A program made the position numbers and the translations under genes. A model generated the notes under the pieces. That model was not told the origin of the DNA, did no database searches, and worked only from the letters and a program-made list of their open reading frames with translations. Of a DNA stretch of 64,000 nt, positions 41,165 to 50,082 are shown piece after piece. The DNA is from Deltaproteobacteria bacterium (GTDB lineage: Bacteria > Desulfobacterota > Syntrophorhabdia > Syntrophorhabdales > Syntrophorhabdaceae): positions 1 to 64,000 of the forward strand of contig JAKLET010000021.1 in assembly GCA_022711595.1 (NCBI GenBank), read 5' to 3'. Each line of letters begins with the position of its first letter. The first letter of the stretch is position 1.

Positions 41165-42918
41165 GAGACCTTCTTTCCTATGGGAATGACCTTCTTGCGG
41201 GCCCCCGCCTTGAACTGTATCTCGTAGAGCTTCCTGTAAGGGCCTTCCTGCTCCATGAGCGAAGTGTGCGTGCCTTCCTGAACGATCGCGCCCTTGTCGA
41301 GGACGATGATGCGGTGGGCGTTGATGATCGTCGAGAGCCTGTGGGCGATGATGATCGTTGTCCTGCCCTTCATGAGGTTTTCGAAGGCCTTCTGGACCTC
41401 GATCTCCGATTGAGCGTCAAGGGAACTTGTCGCTTCGTCGAGTATGAGGATCGGAGCGTTCTTGTATAGCGCGCGGGCTATGGCTATGCGCTGTTTCTGG
41501 CCGCCGGAGAGCCTCACGCCCTTTTCACCCGCAACCGTGTCGTATCCTTTGGGCAGTTTTAGAATGAAATCGTGAGCGAATGCCATCCGTGTCGCTTCGA
41601 AGAGCCTTTCCTCGTCTGGTTCGACCCCGTAGGCGATGTTGCTCCGTATCGTATCGTTGAAGAGAATGACATCCTGGGTCACAAGGGCTATGTTCCTCCT
41701 CAATGAATCCAGGGTGATGTCGTGGATATCGTTGCCGTCCACTTCAAGGCGGCCGCTGGTGATGTCGTAGAACCTGGGAATGAGATTCACGAGTGTCGTC
41801 TTTCCCACTCCGCTCTTTCCCACGACAGCAAGGATCTCGTTCTTTTCTATCCTTAGATTTATGTTGTTGAGGACCATCTTGTCATCGTAACGGAAAGAGA
41901 CATTGCTGAAATCGATAACCCCCTGGACGTTTTCAAGGTTCCTGGCGTCAGGTTTTTCCTGTACCTCCGGTTTCCTGTCGATGAGTTCGAAAACGCGCTG
42001 GCTTGCGGCGAGGCCCTGCTGGATGTTGTGGTTTTCCTTGTTCAGTTTTTTGATCGGTTCATAGAGCATGATCAGGGAGGTCATAAAAGAGAAGAAGGTG
42101 CCCGGAGTCGAGTTGCCGAGGATGACCTCTCTGCCGCCGTACAATATGACGGCGCCTATCGCGACGCCGCCGATGACCTCCATGACGGGATGGGACAGCG
42201 CCCTGATCCTGGTGCGTTTCATGACGATCCTGAAAAGGGTCTCGTTTTCCACGACGAATCTCTTGTTCTCGTATTCTTCCATGGAAAAGGCCTTGACTAT
42301 CCTCTGGCCGGTGATGGTCTCGTGAAGGAAACTGGTCAGGCGGGCTATGTAGCGCTGTAGGTTAAAGCCTATCTTCCTCAGCCTCTTACCGAAGGTCACG
42401 ATGGGATAAATGGAGAAAGGCAGGACGACGAAGGCTATGAGCGACAGCTTCCATTCCATATGGATGGCAACCGCGATGAGGCCTATGATGCTCAGTATGT
42501 CCTTAAGGATGGCTGCAACGGAATCGGAAACGGTGCTCTGGATGAGCGCCGTGTCGTTCACGATCCGTGATATGTTCGAACCGGTGGGCGTTTTGTCGAA
42601 AAAGGACAGGGGCTGCTTTTGCATACTGCGGAAGACGAGTTCCCTTATATCGGTGACGACGCGCTGGCCAACATAGCCGATGAAATAGCCCTGGAGGTAT
42701 TCAAAGATGCCCTTGATGAGGAAAAGGAGGACGACGGCACCGGGTATGATGTAAAGCTTCGTCATGTCCTTGTTGACAAAGATATAATCCATGACGGGTT
42801 TGACGAGGTAAGCGCTGAGGCTTTGGGCGCCGGAACACAGTGACATGAAGGCCATGGCGAGGATCAGTCTTGTTTTGTAGGGTAAAGCGAATTTAATAAG
42901 TCTCAGGTACAGGTCCAT
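41161..42918 (-). CDS. msbA: Lipid A export ABC transporter MsbA
   Basis: A 585-residue half-transporter: a six-TM type IV exporter domain (residues 1 to about 325), then an ATPase with Walker A GKSGVGKTT, Q-loop, signature LSGGQKQRIAIARALY and Walker B ILILDEATSSLD, and the switch His in IIIAHRLSTI. It flips lipid A-core across the inner membrane as a homodimer. The context (after lpxB, before the acyltransferase and waaA) supports MsbA over other exporters. The stop overlaps the next start (ATGA). Confidence 0.93.
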   Translation of the reverse strand: MDLYLRLIKFALPYKTRLILAMAFMSLCSGAQSLSAYLVKPVMDYIFVNKDMTKLYIIPGAVVLLFLIKGIFEYLQGYFIGYVGQRVVTDIRELVFRSMQKQPLSFFDKTPTGSNISRIVNDTALIQSTVSDSVAAILKDILSIIGLIAVAIHMEWKLSLIAFVVLPFSIYPIVTFGKRLRKIGFNLQRYIARLTSFLHETITGQRIVKAFSMEEYENKRFVVENETLFRIVMKRTRIRALSHPVMEVIGGVAIGAVILYGGREVILGNSTPGTFFSFMTSLIMLYEPIKKLNKENHNIQQGLAASQRVFELIDRKPEVQEKPDARNLENVQGVIDFSNVSFRYDDKMVLNNINLRIEKNEILAVVGKSGVGKTTLVNLIPRFYDITSGRLEVDGNDIHDITLDSLRRNIALVTQDVILFNDTIRSNIAYGVEPDEERLFEATRMAFAHDFILKLPKGYDTVAGEKGVRLSGGQKQRIAIARALYKNAPILILDEATSSLDAQSEIEVQKAFENLMKGRTTIIIAHRLSTIINAHRIIVLDKGAIVQEGTHTSLMEQEGPYRKLYEIQFKAGARKKVIPIGKKVS

Positions 42919-44065
42919 GTTCTTTCCCGAGGAAATTGTTTATCGCGGCGGCCGCCAGGTTGTAGGAACCATGCTGCATAAGCTTGTCTATGACCGGTTC
43001 CAGTTCGCCGGCAATGCCCTGTCTTCCTTTATGTATCATAGAAAGAGCCTCTTTAGCAATTATTTCGGGCTCAAGGTGCTGTATGAACTCGGGGAAGACC
43101 TCTTTGCCAGCTATGATGTTGGGAAGGCCGATATGGTCTATGCGGACGACAATCCGGGCGATGGCGTAGGAAAACCGTGATATCCGGTAAATGATGACCG
43201 TAGGCGCTTTGAGGAGCGCCGCCTCAAGTGTGGCGCTGCCAGAGGCGACAATGGCCGCGTCGCAATGGGCGAGGGCGTTGTGTGAGCCTCCCTTCAGAAG
43301 CGTGATGAACTCAACGTCGCAGATCAGGGGCCTGACCATATCTTCGCCTATATTGTCTGCCAGCGGAAGAAGGATGGCGAGTCCGGGTATATGGCGGCGC
43401 ATGATGTCCGCCGCTTTTACCATGACAGGCATGTGCCTTCGTATCTCGTTCTCCCTGCTGCCAGGCATGATGGTGAGGATGGGCCGGTCATCGGGGACGC
43501 CGGCGGCCCTTAAGAATTCCCCGCGGCCGAGGGTCGGTTTTACTGTTTCAGCGAAGGGATGGCCGACATAGACCGCTTCGATCCCCGCACTGGCGTAAAG
43601 GTCTCTTTCAAAGGGGAGGATGCAGACGACCATGTCCACGTATTCCCTGATCTTTTTCATGCGGCTTGAGTGCCAGGCCCAGACCTGAGGAGGGATGAAG
43701 TAGACGACCGGTATGCGGAGAGAACGGGCGAAACGGGCTATCCTCATGTTGAAACCGGGGAAGTCCACAAGGATGACAAGATCGGGGACCTCTGAGCTCA
43801 GGTGTTGTTTTACCGTATTTATGGCTTTTTTGATGTGGAGGATGCGTGATGCAACCTCGCTGAGGCCCGTGACGGAGATCTCTTTATAGTCGCATATGAT
43901 CCTTGAGCCGGCCGAAGCCAGCTTGTCCGAGCCCATGGCTGAGATCTGATAGGAACCTGTCAGCCGGAGCGCTTCGACGAGATGGAGTGCGTGGGTTTCG
44001 CCTGAGAGCTCTCCCGTGGATATGAAGATCTTTTTATCGGTGCGGTTTGCTTTGTTTGTCGGCAA
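42893..44065 (-). CDS. lpxB: Lipid-A-disaccharide synthase
   Basis: A 390-residue GT19 enzyme that condenses UDP-2,3-diacylglucosamine with lipid X. Motifs are KIFISTGELSGETHALHLVEAL, FPGFNMRIARFAR, YFIPPQVWAWHSSRMKKI, LTIMPGSRENEIRRHMPVM and ASGSATLEAALLKAPTVIIYR. The start is uncertain: a TTG at 44065 with AGGGG 5 nt upstream is preferred to a TTG at 44095. Either start overlaps the end of the oxidoreductase gene and so implies tight coupling. Confidence 0.95.
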   Translation of the reverse strand: MPTNKANRTDKKIFISTGELSGETHALHLVEALRLTGSYQISAMGSDKLASAGSRIICDYKEISVTGLSEVASRILHIKKAINTVKQHLSSEVPDLVILVDFPGFNMRIARFARSLRIPVVYFIPPQVWAWHSSRMKKIREYVDMVVCILPFERDLYASAGIEAVYVGHPFAETVKPTLGRGEFLRAAGVPDDRPILTIMPGSRENEIRRHMPVMVKAADIMRRHIPGLAILLPLADNIGEDMVRPLICDVEFITLLKGGSHNALAHCDAAIVASGSATLEAALLKAPTVIIYRISRFSYAIARIVVRIDHIGLPNIIAGKEVFPEFIQHLEPEIIAKEALSMIHKGRQGIAGELEPVIDKLMQHGSYNLAAAAINNFLGKEHGPVPETY

Positions 44066-44969
44066 TGAAGCCCCTGATCCTGTTGGCGGCGTCAAGCGCC
44101 TTCAATCCGTCGATGCCCTTGACACTTGGCGCGCCCTGTCCCCTGATGGCCCCGATGAACTGGAGAAGTTCGTCTTTCACGGCGTCCATGGATTCGGCGG
44201 TGAACTCAGATGTGCTCATCAGGGAGCTTTCGTCCCTGGTAATGCTTGTAAGCTTGCCCTGCATAAGGTCCATTGCGAAATAACGGTCCCGTTCGTAGAC
44301 CGTTAGAGACCTTTCCCTGAACGTGGATACCCTGCTGGCCGTCAGGTTGGCAACACACCCTCCGGCAAATTCGATGCGGGCGCTGACGATATCCAGCATG
44401 TCCGAGACCAAAGGGGTCCCCTGGGCCGATATATCCTTTATTTCTTCGCCGACCAGAGAGATAACAAGATCGAGGTCGTGTATCATGAGATCGAGGACAA
44501 CGTCCACATCGGTGGACCTTCCGGTAAAGGGGCTTATCCTGCGGGCTTCTATGAGCAGAGGCTTGCGTATCAGGGGGGAGGCGTGGGTAAATACCGGGTT
44601 CAATCTTTCGAGATGTCCCACCTGGAGCACGAGCCCCCTGGCTGCCGCCAGGTCGACAAGCTGCTGTGCCTCTTCCAGGCTCGCGGTGATAGGTTTTTCA
44701 ATGAAGACATGCACGCCCGCTTCAAGGCATGCCTTTGCGATAGCGAAGTGGCTTTGCGTGGGGGTGGCAATGATTGCCCCTGACGACGCGCCGAGGATGT
44801 CTTTGTAGTCTGAAAAAGAGGGGACCGAGTACTTCTGCGAGTGCTCGACGGCAAGCTTTTCGTCTATATCGACAATGCCCGGCACCGCAACGTCATCGAA
44901 TGCGCATAATTTGCCAAGGTGGATGCGGCCCATATGTCCGAGGCCGATGAGCGCAATGTTTATCGGCAT
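44034..44969 (-). CDS. Gfo/Idh/MocA oxidoreductase between lpxA and lpxB (GnnA-like candidate)
   Basis: A 311-residue dehydrogenase: NAD-binding INIALIGLGHMGRIHLGKL, the catalytic-region EKPIT motif (HVFIEKPITASLEEA) and VGHLERLNPVF. A member of this family in the same position, GnnA, oxidises UDP-GlcNAc at C3 so that GnnB can aminate it, giving lipid A with amide-linked chains at position 3. No GnnB-type aminotransferase is next to it or elsewhere in the window. Function by context is therefore probable but unproven. It overlaps lpxA by 10 bp. Confidence 0.85.
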   Translation of the reverse strand: MPINIALIGLGHMGRIHLGKLCAFDDVAVPGIVDIDEKLAVEHSQKYSVPSFSDYKDILGASSGAIIATPTQSHFAIAKACLEAGVHVFIEKPITASLEEAQQLVDLAAARGLVLQVGHLERLNPVFTHASPLIRKPLLIEARRISPFTGRSTDVDVVLDLMIHDLDLVISLVGEEIKDISAQGTPLVSDMLDIVSARIEFAGGCVANLTASRVSTFRERSLTVYERDRYFAMDLMQGKLTSITRDESSLMSTSEFTAESMDAVKDELLQFIGAIRGQGAPSVKGIDGLKALDAANRIRGFIADKQSKPHR

Positions 44970-45727
44970 ATGCCCCTCTGCGATGATTCTATGAACTCTA
45001 TCAGATAGCGTATATTGTCTCCGTCGAGGTCTTCCTTGATGATCTTCAGGGAAGTTTTCAGGGGCAGGGCCGACCTGAAAAGGATACGGTATGCCTTCTT
45101 TAATTTTAATATCTCTTCCTTGGGAAAATTATGCCTTTCAAGCCCTACCAGGTTGAGGCCGTAAAGCTTGGCCCTGTCACCGGCAGCGATAACGAAGGGG
45201 GGCACGTCTTTGGGGATTCCCGTCAGACCGCTGATGAAGGCGTACCTGCCGACCTTGCAGAACTGATGGACGGCGCAAAGGCCGCTGAAGATGACAGAGT
45301 CGGATATCTCCACGTGGCCCGCGAGGGTTGCGCCGTTCGCCATGATGATGTTGCTGCCGACCTTGCAGTCGTGGGCGATATGGGCGTAGGCCATGATGAA
45401 GTTGTTGCTGCCGACCTCGGTGACCCCGCCGCCTTTTGTGGTCCCCCTGTTGATGGTAACGTATTCCTTGATGGTGTTGTTGCTTCCTATGACCACCGTC
45501 GTGGGCTCGTATTTGTAACCTATGTCCTGAGGAGGGCCCCCGATGGAAGCGAAAGGGCTGATCGAACAATTCGTGCCTATCGTGGTGTTCCCCTGGATGA
45601 CAACATGGCTTCCAAGCCTGGTTCCGGAGCCGATGCGGGCTCCCTCTTCGACTATAGAGTAGGGCCCGATCTCGACGTCGGCCGCAATTTCAGCTTTTTT
45701 ATCGACAATGGCAGTTGGATGTATCAC
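44960..45727 (-). CDS. lpxA: UDP-N-acetylglucosamine acyltransferase
   Basis: A 255-residue left-handed beta-helix trimer that transfers 3-hydroxyacyl from ACP to UDP-GlcNAc, the first step of lipid A. Hexapeptide repeats (I.ADVEIGPYSIVEEGARIGSGTRLGSHVVI) run to the catalytic histidine in FIMAYAHIAHDCKVG and to GLCAVHQFCKVGRYAFISG, then a C-terminal helical tail. If the preceding Gfo/Idh/MocA enzyme makes a 3-amino sugar, this LpxA should form an amide instead of an ester. Confidence 0.96.
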   Translation of the reverse strand: MIHPTAIVDKKAEIAADVEIGPYSIVEEGARIGSGTRLGSHVVIQGNTTIGTNCSISPFASIGGPPQDIGYKYEPTTVVIGSNNTIKEYVTINRGTTKGGGVTEVGSNNFIMAYAHIAHDCKVGSNIIMANGATLAGHVEISDSVIFSGLCAVHQFCKVGRYAFISGLTGIPKDVPPFVIAAGDRAKLYGLNLVGLERHNFPKEEILKLKKAYRILFRSALPLKTSLKIIKEDLDGDNIRYLIEFIESSQRGICR

Positions 45728-45730
45728 GTT

Positions 45731-46165
45731 CTACTCCTCATTTCTTTTAAGCATGGCCATGATGCGCGCCTCGGCGACAACATCGTTTTCCACGTAAGAT
45801 TTTGCATCGAAGACCCATATCTCCCTTCGGTGCTTCAGGACTTCCACGACCATTTTGAGCTGATCGCCGGGTACGACGGGTTTTCTGAAACGGGCGTCAT
45901 CAATGCCGGTGAAGAACACAACGCCTTTCATTTCAGGAAATGACTTGAATGCGAGGACCCCTCCGGCCTGTGCCATGGCCTCGAGGATAAGGACGCCGGG
46001 CATGATGGGCCGCGTCGGGAAATGACCGGGGAAAAACGGTTCATTGAAGGTCACGTTCTTAATGGCCACAATCCGCTTGGACGGTTCAAACTCGACGATC
46101 CTGTCCACGAGCAGGAAGGGATAGTTGTGGGGCAGCAGCGTCAGTATCTCATTTATGTCGATCAT
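45731..46165 (-). CDS. fabZ: 3-hydroxyacyl-ACP dehydratase FabZ
   Basis: A 144-residue hot-dog-fold dehydratase of fatty acid synthesis. The catalytic His is in [26 protein letters not shown] (His and Glu 14 residues apart). It begins [23 protein letters not shown]. It overlaps the lpxD end by 17 bp and lies 3 bp before lpxA, the standard lpxD-fabZ-lpxA order. Confidence 0.97.
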   Translation of the reverse strand: MIDINEILTLLPHNYPFLLVDRIVEFEPSKRIVAIKNVTFNEPFFPGHFPTRPIMPGVLILEAMAQAGGVLAFKSFPEMKGVVFFTGIDDARFRKPVVPGDQLKMVVEVLKHRREIWVFDAKSYVENDVVAEARIMAMLKRNEE

Positions 46166-47189
46166 CGTTGTCCTCCGGCGGCAATTTATTCTCTATTTTT
46201 TTTATCCTTTCGAAGAGGGCAGGGAGCTTCTTTATATATATTTGAAGTTTCATCCATTCTTTATGCGGTGCGTGCGGAGTGCCCCAGATCAGGGAACCGG
46301 GAGGTACGTCCTTGGTGATGCCTGTTCCCCCTCCCGCCATGACCCCGTCGCCCACCGTGGTGTGGTCCTTGACGCCTACCTGTCCGGCAAGCACCACGTT
46401 ATTGCCTATGCGGGCGCTGCCGGCTATGCCTACCTGGGAAACTATGATGGAATTCTGTCCGATCGTAACATTGTGCGCGACCTGGACGAGGTTGTCTATC
46501 TTGGTGCCCTTTCCTATGACGGTTGTTCCCAGTGATGCCCGGTCTATGGAGGTGTTTGACCCTATTTCGACATCGTCTTCGATGATGACAGAACCGATCT
46601 GGGGGATCTTTGCATGTTTTCCGCCGTCCCAGGTGTAACCGAAGCCGTCGCATCCTATTACTGTATTGGCGTGGATGGTGACGTTCCTGCCTATCTTTGT
46701 ATCGTGATAGATCGTAACGTGAGGGTGAATAACACTTCCCTCGCCGATGACGCAGCCGCTGCCGATATATGCGAAGGAATGGATGACAGCCCTCTCGCCG
46801 ATGACAGCGCCGCTCTCAATGCATGCAAAGGGCCTGATGGATGCGCCGGGTGCTATCTCGGCGCTTTCCGAGACATATGCAAGCCTGTCTATTCCCGGGG
46901 TTATCGGCGGCGGCGCCTCAAACATCTCCGCAACGCGGATATAGGCAAGATCGGGGTTGTCTACGATAATGACATTGAAACCCCTGACGTCATCGAGAGA
47001 AGTTTTTTTCCCTACGATGACGCCTGAGGCCCTGCACAGAGGCAGGTATTTTGTGTAGCTTGCGTGCGTGAGAAAGGTGATCTCACCTTCAGAAGCCGCC
47101 TGGATACCCGCAATGCCATGTATCCGGATATCTCCGTCACCGATCAATTGACCGTTGATTGCGGCAGCGATAACGCCGAGTGTGGCCAT
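46149..47189 (-). CDS. lpxD: UDP-3-O-(3-hydroxyacyl)glucosamine N-acyltransferase
   Basis: A 346-residue enzyme. An N-terminal uridine-binding domain ([22 protein letters not shown]) precedes a hexapeptide beta-helix. The catalytic His is in [16 protein letters not shown]. It adds the second acyl chain in lipid A synthesis. It starts on the base where ompH stops, so the two are coupled. Confidence 0.96.
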   Translation of the reverse strand: MATLGVIAAAINGQLIGDGDIRIHGIAGIQAASEGEITFLTHASYTKYLPLCRASGVIVGKKTSLDDVRGFNVIIVDNPDLAYIRVAEMFEAPPPITPGIDRLAYVSESAEIAPGASIRPFACIESGAVIGERAVIHSFAYIGSGCVIGEGSVIHPHVTIYHDTKIGRNVTIHANTVIGCDGFGYTWDGGKHAKIPQIGSVIIEDDVEIGSNTSIDRASLGTTVIGKGTKIDNLVQVAHNVTIGQNSIIVSQVGIAGSARIGNNVVLAGQVGVKDHTTVGDGVMAGGGTGITKDVPPGSLIWGTPHAPHKEWMKLQIYIKKLPALFERIKKIENKLPPEDNDDRHK

Positions 47190-47722
47190 TACTTGAGAGG
47201 TTTCTTTTTCGCAACTTCGTTAAAGAGGGTTATCACCTTATTTGTTATGTCGATGGAAGGTACGCCGTAAAGAATGCCTGCCTGGCTTTTTTCAAGGATC
47301 AGGGAATATTTTTCACGTTCTCCCATGCCCCGGACGATCTCCTCGATCTCTTTGAGGACCTTCTGCGTGTATTCAACATCCTTCTGCTGAAGCTCAGTCT
47401 GATAATCGTTGTAGAGCCTCTGGTAGTCCTTCAGTTTTGCCTGGTACTGTTTTTCTCTGTCCGCACGCGCCTCGGGCGTAATGGTGGCGCCCTGTTTTTC
47501 TATGGCGTCTTTCAGTCTCTGCAGTTCGGCTTGTTTGCCGTCAAGGTTCCTTTTCAGCCTCTCTGCGTCATCAGTGAGGATCTTGCGGATCTGTTTACCC
47601 TGTTCAGACTCAAGCATGACCTTCTGCAGATCGATATAGACGATGTTCAGCGACTGACCGAATGAGAGAAAGGGCGTCAGCAGAATGGCTACGACAAAAA
47701 AGACCGTAAAAAAGCGTTTCAT
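47189..47722 (-). CDS. OmpH/Skp-family periplasmic chaperone
   Basis: A 177-residue protein with a signal peptide ([23 protein letters not shown]), the [17 protein letters not shown] start of the family and a long charged coiled coil (about residues 45-145) forming the jellyfish arms. It escorts unfolded outer-membrane proteins to BamA, whose gene is 12 bp upstream. Confidence 0.93.
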   Translation of the reverse strand: MKRFFTVFFVVAILLTPFLSFGQSLNIVYIDLQKVMLESEQGKQIRKILTDDAERLKRNLDGKQAELQRLKDAIEKQGATITPEARADREKQYQAKLKDYQRLYNDYQTELQQKDVEYTQKVLKEIEEIVRGMGEREKYSLILEKSQAGILYGVPSIDITNKVITLFNEVAKKKPLK

Positions 47723-47734
47723 AAAACCTCCTTG

Positions 47735-49984
47735 CTAATATTGTGTGCCGATTGCGAAGTCGAAGAGACTCTTTCTCTCATTATCCTTAGGATTGAGATT
47801 GAATCCCAGTTCGAGGCGGATGGGCCCGAGAGGCGAGAACCAGCGTATGCCGAGTCCTGCCGAGGTCCTCATCCGAAGATTGTTCCAATCGTCAAAGCCG
47901 GCACCTGTGTCGGTGAAGATGACACCCTTGACCCCTGCCGGTTTGTAGATGGGGAATATCCATTCGAGGTTAAAAAAGAGCTGGTTCTTTGCGCCGACGG
48001 GTTCATCGTTCTCATCCATCGGACCCGCTTCGCCGTAGCGGAAACCGCGGATCGAGTTGAGTCCGCCAACGTAGAACTTTTCGGTTATGGGAACTTCCCT
48101 GCCGCTATAGCCGCCGATCGTGCCATAAGTGCCCTTGAGGAAGAAGGAACTATCCAAGAATTTGATCGGTATGTATCTGCCGTAGAAAACATTGAAGGCC
48201 ACGAAATAGTTGTCGCCGCCCAGCGGACCGCCGGCTGCCTCAATAGAGATACCGGCGTTGACCCCTTTGGTGGGGTTAAGTATATCGTCAATGGAGTTTT
48301 TCTGCAGGGCGAAGGTAAGGCTGCTTGTGAGGCTCACGCCTTCCTGTTGCTTGATATAAGTGCTTGCATAACTTTCAACATCGGAAACGTCGATATTTTC
48401 GAGCCTGTACCGGAGGGTTGCCTTGATGTCATCGGTAAGAGGCTTGATAAGCGTTCCGTAGCCGCCGGTCTTCTTGTAGTCGTATGTGTCCATGATACGC
48501 TTGAAATTGAAAGCGGTGAACCCTGCAGAGATGTTCTTGTCGAAGATGTACGGTTCCAGATAGGAGAAGCGGAATTCCGTCGTATAGCTGCTGAGGGCCG
48601 CCTCAAGGGAGAGCCTTCTGCCGGTGCCGAGGAAATTTTCCTCTGAGATCGAGCCGGAGGCAATGACCTTTTCCGAGGTGCTGTATCCGGCGCCGACGGT
48701 GAAGGTGCCCGTAGGCTTCTCTTCTATGGTGAGGTCAACATTGACCTTCTTTGGGTCGTCGGTTTTAACGACCTTAAAATCGGTGTCTTTGAAAAAAGTG
48801 GTGTTTTTAAGCTTTTTCTTGCTGTCCTTGATATTTGTTATGGAGAACCTGTCTCCCTCGGCGAATTTCAGTTCGCGCCGCACCACCTTGTCACGGGTCC
48901 TCTTGTTTCCGACAATGTTGATCCTGTTGAAGAAGACTTCCTGGTTCTTTGCCATGTTGAATGTGACGTTCACTTTATTTGCGCTGTCATCGATGGCGGT
49001 AAGGGGTGTGACCTCACAGAAGGCAAAGCCTTTGTCCTGGTACATATCTGTGATCTTCATGACGTCTTCATAGAAACGGGTGATCCTGAAAACATCTCCT
49101 GACCGTGTCTTCAAAGCCTTCAGAAGGTCTTCCTTGGGAAAGATCAGGTCGCCGGCAAACTCAATGGCGCCGACACGATGGATAGGGCCTTCATCGACGG
49201 TCATGCTGATGGATATGCTCTTTCCGTCCTTGGACAGGGTAATGTCGGGCACTCCCACCTGTATCTTGGTATAGCCGTTATCCTGGTAAAAAGTTTCCAC
49301 ATTTTTCCGGTCTTCGACAAGGGCGTCCTCGTCGAGGATGCCAGAGCCGGTGAACCATGAGAAGATGCCTTTTTCCTTTGTGCTCATGTAACCCTTGAGC
49401 GTGCTGTCCTTGAATGCCTTATTGCCGGTGAAGGAGATCTTTTTAACATAGGCCTGTACCGGTTCTTCTATGACAAAGTTAACGGTGGCATCGTATTTTT
49501 CGCTGTAGTCTATCTCGTAGGTGACCTTCGTTGCATAATAGCCTTTGCCGGCATAGAACTTCCTGATCTCGTCCATGCTTTCTTTGACCTTTTCGGTATT
49601 GAGGACCGTCCCGGTCTTGATCTTCAGTTTGTCGACGAGGTCGTCGGTCTTTACTTTTTTATTGCCGGACACCAGGATCGACTTTATAGGGGGTCTTTCG
49701 ATGACCACGAATGTGATGACCTTGCCTTTATCGCTGTCCTTCACGTCTATCTGGACGTCGCTGAAGAAGCCTGTTCTGTAAATGCTCTTCATGTCTTCCC
49801 TGATCTTGTCGAGATCGTAGGAATCACCTTCTTTTGTTTTGACGCTGTTTGATATGAAGGCGGTGTCGATACGTTCGTTGCCGGTTATCTCGACCTTTGC
49901 CACACGCTGGGCGTTATTGGCATAAATCAATGCGGGAAGGCACAGAACTATGAACAGACAGATTGCAATCTTCAATTTTTTCAT
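47735..49984 (-). CDS. bamA: Outer membrane protein assembly factor BamA
   Basis: A 749-residue Omp85 protein. A signal peptide is followed by five POTRA domains (about residues 25-410; e.g. KVEITGNERIDTAFISNSVKTKEGD) and a 16-strand beta-barrel. The barrel contains the conserved lid-loop sequence GGLNSIRGFRYGEAGP and ends in a C-terminal aromatic signature (FDFAIGTQY). It is the core insertase of outer-membrane proteins. First gene of the bam-lpx-msbA-waaA-mazG operon. No Shine-Dalgarno sequence precedes the ATG. Confidence 0.97.
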   Translation of the reverse strand: MKKLKIAICLFIVLCLPALIYANNAQRVAKVEITGNERIDTAFISNSVKTKEGDSYDLDKIREDMKSIYRTGFFSDVQIDVKDSDKGKVITFVVIERPPIKSILVSGNKKVKTDDLVDKLKIKTGTVLNTEKVKESMDEIRKFYAGKGYYATKVTYEIDYSEKYDATVNFVIEEPVQAYVKKISFTGNKAFKDSTLKGYMSTKEKGIFSWFTGSGILDEDALVEDRKNVETFYQDNGYTKIQVGVPDITLSKDGKSISISMTVDEGPIHRVGAIEFAGDLIFPKEDLLKALKTRSGDVFRITRFYEDVMKITDMYQDKGFAFCEVTPLTAIDDSANKVNVTFNMAKNQEVFFNRINIVGNKRTRDKVVRRELKFAEGDRFSITNIKDSKKKLKNTTFFKDTDFKVVKTDDPKKVNVDLTIEEKPTGTFTVGAGYSTSEKVIASGSISEENFLGTGRRLSLEAALSSYTTEFRFSYLEPYIFDKNISAGFTAFNFKRIMDTYDYKKTGGYGTLIKPLTDDIKATLRYRLENIDVSDVESYASTYIKQQEGVSLTSSLTFALQKNSIDDILNPTKGVNAGISIEAAGGPLGGDNYFVAFNVFYGRYIPIKFLDSSFFLKGTYGTIGGYSGREVPITEKFYVGGLNSIRGFRYGEAGPMDENDEPVGAKNQLFFNLEWIFPIYKPAGVKGVIFTDTGAGFDDWNNLRMRTSAGLGIRWFSPLGPIRLELGFNLNPKDNERKSLFDFAIGTQY

Positions 49985-49993
49985 ATTTTAGCA

Positions 49994-50023
49994 AAATTAC
50001 CAAAAAAGCGTCCCATTTGTAAA
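49994..50023 (-). promoter_or_regulatory. Promoter of the bamA operon, near leaderless
   Basis: TTTACA (50023-50018), an 18-bp spacer and TAATTT (49999-49994) on the minus strand. The expected start lies about 3 nt before the bamA ATG. Confidence 0.5.
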
Positions 50024-50082
50024 GGTAAAAATTTATAAACAGGATTATCTGGATTCAAATTGTTACCTGTGTTATTTTCACG

